A stretch of 64,000 bases of DNA from Actinomadura_E scrupuli (GTDB lineage Bacteria > Actinomycetota > Actinomycetes > Streptosporangiales > Streptosporangiaceae): assembly GCF_050971785.1 (NCBI RefSeq), contig NZ_JBPCCU010000002.1, forward strand, positions 930,001 to 994,000, given 5' to 3'. Under the pieces are notes generated by a model. It searched no databases. It was given only the letters and a program-made list of their open reading frames with translations, and was not told the origin of the DNA. A program made the position numbers and the translations under genes. Shown here one piece after another: positions 17,400 through 27,149 of this stretch. Each line of letters opens with the position of its first letter. Within the stretch, counting starts at the first letter, position 1.

Positions 17400-17969
17400 T
17401 CAGAGCTTGTCCTTGATGATCCGCAGATACTCGGCGGTCTTGAACCTGACGATGATCGACTCCATGAAGATCCGCACCAGCACTGCCTCGAAGAGCCAGA
17501 TGAAGGGCGAGCTCAGCATCACCAGTACTCCCAGGAACTGGCCGTTTCGCAGACTGAACACCCAGAGGCCGAGGTACAGGACGACGAAGGCGGATGCGCT
17601 GATCATCAGCAACGCGAGTCCGTAAAAGACCTTGATGAGCTTCGTCGTGACCAGATGGTTGAAGTTGAAGTCGAGCAGGGCACCGACGAAGCCCTTTCCT
17701 GGCGCCGCGGTCGGTGCGGGGGTGTTGTCCCAGCCCTCGGGCGGGCCGGCCTGCCCTGGTGCCTCCGTTCTCCGGTCCGGCCCGGGATCGCGTGGTGAGC
17801 CCTGGGGCGGGCTCTGCGGGGGGCCGCCGAGACGGGGCGGGGGGCCGGGGCGCTGGGCGGGGGGCACTCCCATCGGGTGCTGGCCCGGCGGTGGGCCCTG
17901 CAGTGGGGGAGGCCCGTACCCCTCTGGCCGGTAGGGCTGGCCAGGGGCGGGGCCGGGTGGGGTCGTCAT
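17400..17969 (-). CDS. DUF4282 membrane protein with proline-rich N-terminus
   Basis: 189 residues. The first 85 or so are Pro/Gly-rich and disordered. The remainder matches my recollection of DUF4282: a GALLDFNFNHLVTTKLIKV lead, two hydrophobic segments (about 108-135 and 142-170) and a conserved-looking ESIIVRFKTAEYLR end. Function is unknown. ATG 17969 is preceded by GAGGAG at good spacing, which rules out the longer open frame upstream. It is the first gene of the minus-strand operon, 10 bp before the kinase, so it may be the membrane partner or sensor of that kinase. Confidence 0.82.
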   Translation of the reverse strand: MTTPPGPAPGQPYRPEGYGPPPLQGPPPGQHPMGVPPAQRPGPPPRLGGPPQSPPQGSPRDPGPDRRTEAPGQAGPPEGWDNTPAPTAAPGKGFVGALLDFNFNHLVTTKLIKVFYGLALLMISASAFVVLYLGLWVFSLRNGQFLGVLVMLSSPFIWLFEAVLVRIFMESIIVRFKTAEYLRIIKDKL

Positions 17970-18463
17970 CGCCGTACTCCTCGAGCGCACCGGGGACCGC
18001 ATGAATGCGGGCAACCCTGACCCTACGAAGACTTCCCCGCGATTGTGCCGTGACTCGCCCATGATCTTTCCGAATCCCCAGCCCGGCGTACGGATCCGAG
18101 GGCTGTCACGGCTCCGTGCGAGGCGGCCGAAGCCGTTCTGCGGATGCCTCGTCGCGAAGTCGCCGGCCGTCCTTTACCGCCCTCAAATGATTGACCGATC
18201 AAGCATGAACCGGGTGTGAACTCCGTGTGAACCGCTCCAAAAACTTCCTGTAGTCGCATGATGGCGCAGGAAGAATGTCTGCTATCAGTAGCCGGTGAAG
18301 AATTGTGTGGTTTCCAGAAAAATATCTTGAAACGCGCCAGATCGTATGGTTCCATATCTAGCTGTCATTGATCGTCATCACAACGCGTCATCGGTCACGG
18401 TGTGCATCCGGGGGAACGGCGGAGGGCGAGTGCTTTGACACGAATTTGCCGCCTGGTAGTCGC
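17970..18463. other. 494-bp divergent intergenic region
   Basis: This gap separates the kinase/AAA+ operon from the plus-strand genes leading to the Tad locus. Its middle (about 18170-18380) is visibly richer in A and T than its surroundings. It holds the triple TGAAC repeat at 18206-18238 and a small inverted repeat CTTCCTG/CAGGAAG at 18244-18273. I see no convincing gene in it. Confidence 0.7.
18206..18238 (-). promoter_or_regulatory. PHO-box-like triple 11-bp direct repeat
   Basis: TGAAC occurs at 18206, 18217 and 18228, exactly 11 bp apart. On the minus strand the units read GGTTCACACGG, AGTTCACACCC and GGTTCATGCTT. Streptomyces PhoP binds 11-nt direct-repeat units with a GTTCACC-like core, so this is a good candidate phosphate-control operator for the minus-strand kinase/AAA+ operon or the divergent gene. 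The assignment is by resemblance only. Confidence 0.5.
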
Positions 18464-19333
18464 ATGACGGTGGTTCTGGTGCTCGGTGAGATACCGAGCA
18501 TGGTGAACACCGGCTATCCGTCAGCGATCAGGGTCCCGGTCGGCGCGGCCGGTCTGAGCTCCGCCATGCAAATCCTCGAGCAGGCGCGACCGGGCCTGAC
18601 CGAACATCAAGCGGTGCTGGCGCTCTATCCCGCCTGGCGGCCGGATGGGGCCAAGAGCTCAATTCGATTCGCCCGGTCGATGCTGTCCACCGACCGCATC
18701 GTGCCCATTCCGGTCAGACTTCCGCCACTCGCGTTCTCCCTGGTCGCGGACCAATTGGCCTTCCTGGCGCCCTACGTGGGCGCCGGAATGCTGGTGGCCC
18801 TCGCCGACCAGCTGTGCAAGGACGTTTTCGCAGGTGCCTGGGTCAACAGCGTCGCCCGGTTGGAGCACGTGAAGACGGGCATGGTCGAGCACCTGTCGTC
18901 GTACCTGCCCGGCAGCGGCTTCGTGGTGTCCGCTACACAGCGTTCCGGTATACACCGCATCACCTCCGCCGAACCGATGATGCCCGACCCTTTCCGGCCG
19001 CCCGCGCCGATCCAGGTTCTCGCCGCGCATGGGAGCGGAGATCTCGCCTGGTTGCAAAGCAAGTTCGGTCCCGCGCTGGGTGCGGCATCGGTGAGCATCG
19101 TCGGTGCCCAGCCTCTTAGTCCGATTTTTTGGGGAACCGAGAAGTACGTCGAGTTCGTCGTATTCAGCGGGCATCCGGAGGCGGTACGAGCCCGTGCCGC
19201 TTCCATCCGGTGCACGCCTTGCGGCTGGTGCGGTGAACCGATCGCCTCACCGGTCTGTTCCTTCTGTTGTATGCGGCAGCGAGCGCTTCAGGTCGAAGGT
19301 CCTCCACACCAGGACGCTCTGCCCGCGTCCTAG
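18464..19333 (+). CDS. unknown protein with C-terminal CxxC zinc-ribbon-like cluster
   Basis: About 289 residues. No family is recognised. The protein is mixed alpha/beta without a signal peptide. Its last 45 residues hold paired cysteines (CTPC, CGWC, CSFC) that look like a small zinc-binding module. ATG 18464 is the best start I can see, although no clear ribosome site precedes it; the frame stays open to 18368. It ends 42 bp before cpaB on the same strand and might belong to the Tad locus as a regulatory or cytoplasmic factor, but that is only a positional guess. Confidence 0.6.
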   Translation: MTVVLVLGEIPSMVNTGYPSAIRVPVGAAGLSSAMQILEQARPGLTEHQAVLALYPAWRPDGAKSSIRFARSMLSTDRIVPIPVRLPPLAFSLVADQLAFLAPYVGAGMLVALADQLCKDVFAGAWVNSVARLEHVKTGMVEHLSSYLPGSGFVVSATQRSGIHRITSAEPMMPDPFRPPAPIQVLAAHGSGDLAWLQSKFGPALGAASVSIVGAQPLSPIFWGTEKYVEFVVFSGHPEAVRARAASIRCTPCGWCGEPIASPVCSFCCMRQRALQVEGPPHQDALPAS

Positions 19334-19375
19334 GGTGCGGTGGCCGCACGGATTGCGTCGAGACAGGAGTGAAAT

Positions 19376-20104
19376 GTGAACCCTCGTCAGCGCCGGGGCT
19401 TGCTGCTCATGATCGTGGCTGGAATCGGTGCCGTCGCCGTCTTCATCGCCGTCATCGGCTACGTGGGAAATGTCCGTAGCCAGGCCGCCGCCGATGTCGG
19501 GGAAATGACGACCGCGCTGAGGGCGAAGGCGAACATTCCCGGTTATCAGCCGATCACCGCTGCGGAACTCGAACAGGTGCAGATCCCCCGGCGCTGGGTC
19601 ACCACCGCCTTCGTGCGGGATCCGGCCTCGCTCCAGGGCAAGGTGGCGGCGGCTCCCATCCCCACCGGGGCCTACCTGCAGCAGGGCATGCTCATCGACG
19701 CTCCCTCCCTCAAGCCGGACCAGCGCGAGATCGCGATCATGATCGACGCTGAGACGGGCGTGGCCGGCAAGGTACAGCCGGGTTCCATCGTCGACGTGTA
19801 CTCCACGTTCGACGCCGCCGCCACCGGCGGGAACCGGGCGGCCAACGGAGCCTGCGCCCTGCGCATCCTCAACCGGGTGACGGTCATCAACGTCGGAACC
19901 CTCACCAGCCGGCCCGACGGCAAGCAGCAGGGCGTCACCAACTCGGTGATACCGGTGACGTTCGCACTCGACCCGACCGAGACGCTGCGGCTCACCTATG
20001 CCGAGAGTTTCGCCCACAAGGTGCGGCTGGCGCTGGTCGGTGGCCTCCGGGACAGCCAGCCGCCGGTCAACAAGCTCTGCAAGACCCCCGTGGTGGGCCC
20101 GTGA
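19376..20104 (+). CDS. cpaB: Flp pilus assembly protein CpaB/RcpC-like (SAF domain)
   Basis: 242 residues: one N-terminal transmembrane helix at about 9-28, then an extracytoplasmic SAF-type domain. The segment IPGYQPITAAEL ... IPTGAYLQQGMLI resembles the CpaB/SAF pattern, and a second part (GSIVDVYSTFD) fits RcpC/CpaB proteins. In Tad systems CpaB is an assembly factor outside the membrane. GTG 19376 has AGGAG upstream. The stop overlaps the next gene as GTGA. It opens the run of tad genes in the usual order. Confidence 0.85.
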   Translation: MNPRQRRGLLLMIVAGIGAVAVFIAVIGYVGNVRSQAAADVGEMTTALRAKANIPGYQPITAAELEQVQIPRRWVTTAFVRDPASLQGKVAAAPIPTGAYLQQGMLIDAPSLKPDQREIAIMIDAETGVAGKVQPGSIVDVYSTFDAAATGGNRAANGACALRILNRVTVINVGTLTSRPDGKQQGVTNSVIPVTFALDPTETLRLTYAESFAHKVRLALVGGLRDSQPPVNKLCKTPVVGP

Positions 20105-21306
20105 GCATCAAGGTCCTCATCGGCACCGGCGACCTGGAGCTCGCCGCGGCGCTTCGCGCGCAGACCGCCGAACTGCCCGATCTCGAGGTCATCGGGGTGG
20201 AGAAGACCTCCCACGACCTGCTCGGCGTCGTCGGTACCGCGCAGGATCTCGATGTTGTGCTCGTGGACGACGCGATCGGCCCGCTGCCCGTACAGGATCT
20301 CCTCCGGGAGATCTCGATGCTGCTGCCGCATGGTGCGGCCGTGCTGCTCAGCGGGCGGATCGACGAACAGGTGCTCAACCGGGCGCTGGAGGCCGGCGCC
20401 CGCGGTGTGCTGGCGCGCCGTCCGAGCCTGGAGGAACTGCAGACCCGGATCACGACTGCGGCCGAGTGGTCGCGCGGTATGCGCCGCAGGCTCCGCGCCG
20501 GGGTGGTCGAGTCCGCTGGGGACCGGCGCGGAAGGATCGTGGCGATCGCCGGCGCCAAGGGCGGGACGGGGGCGACGACCCTGACCGTGCAGCTCGCGCT
20601 CGCCGCCGCCGCCCACCGGACGGTCTGCCTGGTCGACATGGACCTGCAGACCGGCGACGTCCCCAGCTATCTCGATCTCGTGCACCGGCGCAGCATCGTC
20701 GATCTCGTCGGCGTCGCCGCGGAGATCACCGGCGCGATGCTGGCCGACGCGCTCTTCGTGCACGAAGGCGGGCCGCACGTCCTGCTCGCTCCCGCCGAGG
20801 GCGAGCGGGCCGAGGAGGTCACCGCGCTGGCCACCAAGCAGATCCTGGGTGCGCTGCGGTCACGGTACGACGTGGTGATCGTCGACTGCGGGGCCTTCAT
20901 GACCGAGGGCTCGGTGACCGCGGTCGAGGTCGCCGACCGGGTCGTCCTCACCGTGACGCCGGATCTCCCGAGCCTGCGCGCGGCCAAACGCATGTCGGAA
21001 CTGTGGGTACGGCTGCACGCGCGCAAGGACGACGACCTCTCGGTCGTACTGGTCAAGCAGAGCCGGCGAAGCGAGGTCCAGCCGGACTTCGCCGGCCGCA
21101 TCCTGGGCCTGCCGCTGACCAGGACGACCGTGCCGCCGGCGTTCAAGGCACTGGAGAAGGCGATCAACAACGGCACCTTCGCCCGGGTGGAGGACGAGGC
21201 CTACCGCCGGTCCATCGCCAGACTGGGCGCGGAACTCGGGATTCTGGCCCCGGAGACCGGGGCGGAGCCGCGTGGCCTGCGCAAGCTCCGCGGGGAGCTC
21301 GGATGA
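20101..21306 (+). CDS. tadZ: TadZ/CpaE-like pilus localisation ATPase
   Basis: 401 residues. An N-terminal receiver-like domain (about 1-120, including VVLVDDAIGPLPVQDLL) precedes a MinD-type ATPase domain at about 138-380. The deviant Walker A reads GAKGGTGATT: the signature lysine is kept, while the P-loop lysine is Ala. TadZ/CpaE proteins often have a substitution there. DMDLQTGD is the switch strand. These proteins place the Tad apparatus in the cell. GTG 20101 is in a GTGA overlap with cpaB. Confidence 0.88.
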   Translation: MSIKVLIGTGDLELAAALRAQTAELPDLEVIGVEKTSHDLLGVVGTAQDLDVVLVDDAIGPLPVQDLLREISMLLPHGAAVLLSGRIDEQVLNRALEAGARGVLARRPSLEELQTRITTAAEWSRGMRRRLRAGVVESAGDRRGRIVAIAGAKGGTGATTLTVQLALAAAAHRTVCLVDMDLQTGDVPSYLDLVHRRSIVDLVGVAAEITGAMLADALFVHEGGPHVLLAPAEGERAEEVTALATKQILGALRSRYDVVIVDCGAFMTEGSVTAVEVADRVVLTVTPDLPSLRAAKRMSELWVRLHARKDDDLSVVLVKQSRRSEVQPDFAGRILGLPLTRTTVPPAFKALEKAINNGTFARVEDEAYRRSIARLGAELGILAPETGAEPRGLRKLRGELG

Positions 21307-21716
21307 GAGGCGACCTTCGCAGCGACGCCGGGCAGGTCGAGTTCTCCGCGATGCTGCCTCTCATCCTGCTGACCGTGCTGACGGTCTGGGAGGCCTTTCT
21401 GATCGGCATGTCGATGACGTACGCCGGTCACGCGGCCAACGAGGGAGCGCGCGTCGCCGCCGTCGGCGGCGACTCCGACAAGGTGCGGGCCGAGGCGGTG
21501 CGCCGTGTCTCCGGCACGTGGGCGGACGAGCACAACATCTCGGTCCACTACCCCTCTCATCCGTGCGCGGGGCGCACGCCACCCGATCCCAGGCCGTACG
21601 ACCCGGACTGCGGTTATGTGCGCGTCACCATCAGACCTCCGCTGATCTTCCCGGGGTTCCTGCTGCCGCTGACCGTCTCCGCCCGCTCGCGGGTCATCTA
21701 CGAGGGGCGCTCATGA
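21303..21716 (+). CDS. TadE-like pseudopilin (first copy)
   Basis: 137 residues. The N-terminus DAGQVEFSAMLPLILL is a TadE-type signal: a short polar stretch, Gly, Glu-Phe, then one hydrophobic helix. The rest is a small extracellular domain with a Cys pair. TadE/TadF pseudopilins are processed like Flp and help assemble the pilus. ATG 21303 overlaps the TadZ stop (ATGA), and its stop overlaps the next ATG. The long open frame covering this region from 19998 is a shadow of tadZ. Confidence 0.8.
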   Translation: MRGDLRSDAGQVEFSAMLPLILLTVLTVWEAFLIGMSMTYAGHAANEGARVAAVGGDSDKVRAEAVRRVSGTWADEHNISVHYPSHPCAGRTPPDPRPYDPDCGYVRVTIRPPLIFPGFLLPLTVSARSRVIYEGRS

Positions 21717-22060
21717 AGGACCGGGGTTCCGCCGCCACCGAATACCTGTCGACGATCGGATTGTTCCTCTTCGTGTTGATCGTCTGCATAGAGGCGTACG
21801 TGGCCTTCAGCGTCGTGGAGAAGGTCGACGACGCCGCCCGCACCGGGGCCCGGGTGGCCAGCATGTCCGGGGTGCCGGCCGGCAGGTCGGCCGCCGAGAG
21901 GGCGATGCCCGGCTGGGTGGTCCAGCCCCGGATCGAGGTCGAGGAGCTCGACGGCGACAGGGTGCGCTGCAAGATCTTCGCCCGGGTGCCGCTGCTGTTC
22001 AAGGGCGTGCCGTTCGATGTGGCGGTCACGCGGCAGGTCGAGATGCCGGTGGGAGGCTGA
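21713..22060 (+). CDS. TadE/TadF-like pseudopilin (second copy)
   Basis: 115 residues. The N-terminus DRGSAATEYLSTIG fits the class III prepilin signal very well: Gly at -1, Glu at +5, Tyr at +6, then a hydrophobic helix. A short extracellular domain with many charged residues follows. ATG 21713 overlaps the previous stop by 4 bp. With the upstream copy it forms the usual TadE/TadF pair placed before tadA. Confidence 0.82.
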   Translation: MKDRGSAATEYLSTIGLFLFVLIVCIEAYVAFSVVEKVDDAARTGARVASMSGVPAGRSAAERAMPGWVVQPRIEVEELDGDRVRCKIFARVPLLFKGVPFDVAVTRQVEMPVGG

Positions 22061-22063
22061 CCG

Positions 22064-23364
<1,301 letters not shown>

Positions 23365-23368
<4 letters not shown>

Positions 23369-24291
23369 CGTTTCCGATCATCCTCCTGCTGCTCGCCGCC
23401 GTGCTCTGCGTCGCGACCTGGGGGGCCTGGGAGTTCGGCCGTGGGCTCGACCTGCGGCGGGAGGTGGCCGCACGTGGCGCGAGGGGCTTCACCGACCGGC
23501 GGCTGGCCACCGCGCTGGACCGCTGGGACGCCCGGCTCCGCCGGACGACCCCGGGCCGCCGGGTCGCGCGCCGGATCGCCGCTTCGGGCGTACGGGTCAG
23601 GCTCTCCACGTTCGTGCTGGGGCTGGCGGTGACCGCGCTGGCCATCATGGTGGTGCTCAGCCAGATGCTCTCGTTGCTGCTGGGCGTCGTGGTGGCCCTC
23701 GGGGTGGGCGGCGCGGCCTTCATGTACCTGCGCACCCAGGAGGACCGGCGCCGGGAGGAGTTCATCGGCCAGCTGCCGGAGCTGGCCCGGATCCTGTCCA
23801 ACGCCTCGGCGGCGGGGCTGGCCATCCGCACCGCGATCGAGATGGCGGCGGACGAGGTCGACGAGCCGGCCCGCACGGAACTGTCGCGCACCGCCGAGGC
23901 GCTGCGTCTCGGGCAGCCGTTCGAGGAGGCCATGAACGATCTGCGGGACCGGCTGCCGTCCAGGGAACTGGCCGTGCTCGTCAGCACCCTCGTGGTCTCC
24001 TCGCGGGCGGGCGGCTCGCTGATCACCGCCCTGCGCAACATCTCCACCACTCTGGAGACGCGGAAGGAGACCCGCCGGGAGGTCAAGACCATCCTCGGGC
24101 AGTCGCTGGCCGTCGGCTGGGCCATCGCCGGCATGGGAGCCCTGCTGCTGGTCGGTATCTACATCGCCAGCCCGGACACGATGCACCGGATGACCGGTTC
24201 GCTGCTGGGGCAGGCCCTGCTGATCATCGCTGTCGGGCTGTTCACGGCCGCCCTGCTGATCATCCGCCGAATCACCAGGATCGATGTCTGA
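23365..24291 (+). CDS. tadB: Tad inner-membrane protein TadB
   Basis: 308 residues of the T2SF (GspF-like) family. One helix is at the N-terminus, two adjacent helices at about 85-125, a cytoplasmic T2SF region with ARILSNASAAGLAIRTAIEMAADEV-type helices near 145-235, and two C-terminal helices. TadB and TadC form the membrane platform that TadA drives. It overlaps tadA by 4 bp and shares one base with the tadC start (TGATG). Confidence 0.9.
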
Positions 24292-25181
24292 TGCCACTGA
24301 TCTTCGCGTTCGCCGCCGCGGCCTGCCTGGCCGTGTTCGTCTGGGGGTTCCACCTGCGCACGGCGGACCGGGAACTGCCGCGAGGACTCGGCGTCACCGT
24401 GGCCAAGGCCAAACGGCAGGGCTTCGGCCCGTTGGGCGGGCTGGTGGAGGCGCTGGGCGCCCCCTTCGGCCCGGCCCTGCTCAGGCTCATCTCGCCGGCG
24501 GCCCGGGGCAAGGTACGCCGCCGTATCGAACGGGCGGGCCGCCCGGGCGGGATGAGGCTGGAGGACTACGCCAGGAACCGCGCGGGCAACATGGTGCTCT
24601 ACGGCGGTGCCGGAGTCCTCGGGCTGCTCATCGGGCATCCGTTCATCGCGCTGCTGCTCGTGGCGGTAGGGCTCTTCCAGACCGACATCGTGCTCTGGAA
24701 CGTGTCCCGGGAGCGACAGGCCGAGATCCAGAAGGCACTGCCGGACTTCCTCGACGTCCTCGCCGTGACGGTCTCGGCCGGCCTGGGCTTCCGGCAGGCG
24801 CTCGCCCGGGTCGCGGAGAGCATGCCCGGTGCGCTGTCGGCCGAGATGCAGATGACGCTGCGGCAGATGGAGCTGGGCCGTTCGCTCCGGGAGGCGTTCC
24901 AGGAACTGCGCCAGCGCAACGACAGCGAGTCGCTGTCCGGCTTCGTCACCGCGGTGCTGCAGGCCGAGGAGCTCGGCGCGCCGCTGGCGCAGGCGCTCAC
25001 CGAGATCGGCGTCGACATGCGCAGGGAGGCGTCGCAGCACGCCCGGCGGCGCGCCCAGCGTGTCGACCCGCAGGTCACCATGATCACCACCTTTCTCATG
25101 GTCCCCGGCATGATGCTGTTGCTGGTCGGGATGCTCTGGTTCGGGAGTGCCGGATCGGCGGTGACCCGTGTCTTCCACTGA
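24291..25181 (+). CDS. tadC: Tad inner-membrane protein TadC
   Basis: 296 residues, also a T2SF-domain protein. It has an N-terminal helix, a hydrophobic pair near 100-130, a cytoplasmic T2SF domain with DFLDVLAVTVSAGLGFRQAL and LGAPLAQALTEIG, and a final helix. It pairs with TadB in the platform. ATG 24291 is fused to the tadB stop. Its last 14 bp overlap the start of the sensor kinase gene, so the two-component genes appear to be cotranscribed with the pilus genes. Confidence 0.9.
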   Translation: MPLIFAFAAAACLAVFVWGFHLRTADRELPRGLGVTVAKAKRQGFGPLGGLVEALGAPFGPALLRLISPAARGKVRRRIERAGRPGGMRLEDYARNRAGNMVLYGGAGVLGLLIGHPFIALLLVAVGLFQTDIVLWNVSRERQAEIQKALPDFLDVLAVTVSAGLGFRQALARVAESMPGALSAEMQMTLRQMELGRSLREAFQELRQRNDSESLSGFVTAVLQAEELGAPLAQALTEIGVDMRREASQHARRRAQRVDPQVTMITTFLMVPGMMLLLVGMLWFGSAGSAVTRVFH

Positions 25182-26373
25182 GCGGCCGGCGACGAGCGCG
25201 CGGCTGGGCGCGACATTCCGGCTGCTGTTGAAGTTCCGGATCGTCCTGGCCGGGATGTCGCTCGTGTGGGGGATGAGCGACCGGCTGACCGTGGCGGCCG
25301 TGATCATCGTGATCGGGGTCGGGCTGCTGTCCTGGCTGATCCTGATCGGCTGGGAGCAGATCGCGCCGTGGCTGATGCGTTTTCCGGTGCTTCTCGGATT
25401 CGATGGCTTCGTCTGCTATGCCCCCATGCAAGTCGGGGGAGTCCTCGGCCCCTTCTTCCTGGTCACCGTGGTGACGTCGGCGGGGGCGGGGCTGCTGCAC
25501 CGCTGGTCCGGCGTGCTGCTGGTCTGCGGATCACAGATGGTGCTGTACTACGCGGCCGCGGCGGCCGGGCACACGGACATCAACTTCCAGACCGCGGTGG
25601 CCATGCCGGCCTTCTACCCGATCGCCGCTCTCATGGGGATGGCGCTGCGCCGGCTCTTCGACGACTACGCCGCGCTCGACGACGCGCACCGCCGGGCCGA
25701 GGTCCTGAACGCGGCCGCCGAGGAACGGAACCGGCTGGCCCGTGAGATGCACGACTCGCTGGCCAAGACCCTCCGCGGCATAGCGATGGCCGTGACGGCC
25801 CTGCCGGTCTGGGTGGAGAAGTCGCCGGAACGGGCCGGCCTGGAGTCCGCGCGGATCGCCGCCGCCATCGAGATCGCCTCCCGGGAGGCGCGCGAACTCA
25901 TCACCGGCCTGCGGGACGGCGCGATCCGGCAACCGCTGGGGACGAGCATCGTCCAGATCGCGCGTTCCGTGGAGCGGTCGGCGGACATCATCGCGGACGC
26001 GCACGTCGACATGACCGTCGAACTGCCGTTGCTGGCGAGGTACGAGCTGTCGGCCATCCTCGGCGAGGCGCTGGAGAACGTCGTCCGGCACGCGCACGCG
26101 ACCCGGGTGAAGATACGGCTCGCCACGGAGGGCTCGTCGGCCGTGCTGACGATCCGGGACGACGGTGCGGGCTTCGAGGCGGAGGCCGATCCGGAGTTCG
26201 ACGAAATGGTCCGTGCGGGGCACTACGGATTGATCGGCATGCGTGAGCGAGCGGTACGCGTGGGCGGGACGCTGACCGTCAGCTCCCGGCCGGGAGAGGG
26301 GACCACCCTCACGGTCGTCGTCCCACTGGAGACCTCGGCGGACCAGGACACACGACTGACAGGGATCAGATGA
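25168..26373 (+). CDS. NarL-type sensor histidine kinase in the tad operon
   Basis: 401 residues. Five or six hydrophobic segments fill about residues 20-165. A HisKA_3 dimerisation domain follows with the phospho-acceptor His195 in AREMHDSLAKTLRG, then a HATPase domain with an N box (LGEALENVVRHAHA), IRDDGAGF and GLIGMRERA. The short membrane domain has no recognisable ligand module. GTG 25168 overlaps tadC by 14 bp. It is coupled to the following response regulator (ATGA) and presumably controls it, perhaps adjusting pilus gene expression to an envelope signal. Confidence 0.9.
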   Translation: MSSTERPATSARLGATFRLLLKFRIVLAGMSLVWGMSDRLTVAAVIIVIGVGLLSWLILIGWEQIAPWLMRFPVLLGFDGFVCYAPMQVGGVLGPFFLVTVVTSAGAGLLHRWSGVLLVCGSQMVLYYAAAAAGHTDINFQTAVAMPAFYPIAALMGMALRRLFDDYAALDDAHRRAEVLNAAAEERNRLAREMHDSLAKTLRGIAMAVTALPVWVEKSPERAGLESARIAAAIEIASREARELITGLRDGAIRQPLGTSIVQIARSVERSADIIADAHVDMTVELPLLARYELSAILGEALENVVRHAHATRVKIRLATEGSSAVLTIRDDGAGFEAEADPEFDEMVRAGHYGLIGMRERAVRVGGTLTVSSRPGEGTTLTVVVPLETSADQDTRLTGIR

Positions 26374-27032
26374 GCGGAATCCGGGTGATCGTGGCCGATG
26401 ACAATCCGGTCGTGCGTTCCGGCCTGGTGGCCATCCTGGAGGCCAGCGGCGAGGTCGAGGTCCTCGGCGAGGTGGGCGACGGGCGCAGCGCCATCGAGCT
26501 CGCCGAGCGCGCGCGGCCGGACGTGGTGCTGCTCGACGTGCGCATGCCCCTTGTCGACGGTGTGACGGCGGCCGAGTCGCTGAGCAAGCTCAGCCGGGTG
26601 CTGATGCTCACCTACACCGACGACGCGGACGTGATCCGCTCGGCGGTGCGCAACGGGGCGGCGGGATATCTGGTCCACGGCACCTTCACCGGTGCAGAAC
26701 TGCTGGCGGCAGTCCGGGACATCGCCCGTGGCACCGGCAATCCGCTGTCGGCCGTGGCGGTCTCGGCGCTGATGGAGGCGGTCCAGGCTCCGTCGGAGGT
26801 GCGCCGGGGCCCGGCGGCGCCCGGGCAGGTGCGGTTCCGGCTGTCGGCCAGAGAGGCCGAGGTCATGGACCTGATCTCGCAGGGGCGGTCCAACCGGGAG
26901 ATCGCCACGGTGCTCTTCGTCTCCGAGAAGACCGTGAAGAACCACGTGAACCGCATCTTCGCGAAACTCCTGGTCGCCAACAGAGCCGCCGCCATCGCGC
27001 TCTGGCTGGGTACGGCGGTCGAGGGCCCATGA
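26370..27032 (+). CDS. NarL/LuxR-family response regulator of the tad locus
   Basis: 220 residues. A receiver domain contains the acidic pair DD near the start, phospho-acceptor Asp56 in VVLLDVRMP and Lys-equivalent region LVHGTFTG. Here the usual Lys of the KG/KP motif is replaced (VHGTF), which deserves note. A C-terminal LuxR-type HTH follows (LSAREAEVMDLISQGRSNREIA ... in two parts, then EKTVKNHVNRIF). It overlaps the kinase gene by 4 bp. Its likely targets are the promoters carrying the GGGCCCA(A) motifs found just downstream and across the locus. Confidence 0.88.
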   Translation: MSGIRVIVADDNPVVRSGLVAILEASGEVEVLGEVGDGRSAIELAERARPDVVLLDVRMPLVDGVTAAESLSKLSRVLMLTYTDDADVIRSAVRNGAAGYLVHGTFTGAELLAAVRDIARGTGNPLSAVAVSALMEAVQAPSEVRRGPAAPGQVRFRLSAREAEVMDLISQGRSNREIATVLFVSEKTVKNHVNRIFAKLLVANRAAAIALWLGTAVEGP

Positions 27033-27078
27033 CGATCCTGGGCCCACCGAATGGGACTGCACTGGGCCTGTGGGCCCT
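27026..27078. promoter_or_regulatory. GGGCCCA motif cluster upstream of the pilin gene
   Basis: GGGCCCA or its complement occurs near 27024-27030, 27040-27046 and 27072-27078, with TGGGCC at 27064. The cluster lies about 70-125 bp before the pilin ATG. It is the weakest of four related clusters in the Tad region, lacking the GGTC-N3 lead seen in the others. Confidence 0.4.
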
Positions 27079-27149
27079 GGGTGCCGGCTTTTCCCCTCCG
27101 TAGTGTCGTTATCAACAAGCGGAGCCGCCGATTAAATGGGAGAGCGGAA

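Noticed and set aside
14094..17416. Plus-strand frames across the kinase and coiled-coil genes
   Set aside because: They run opposite a clear kinase with HRD and DFG motifs and encode low-complexity sequence.
19998..21302. Long frame overlapping tadZ on the same strand
   Set aside because: Only its last 137 codons, from ATG 21303, look like a protein (TadE-like); the rest is an out-of-phase shadow of tadZ.
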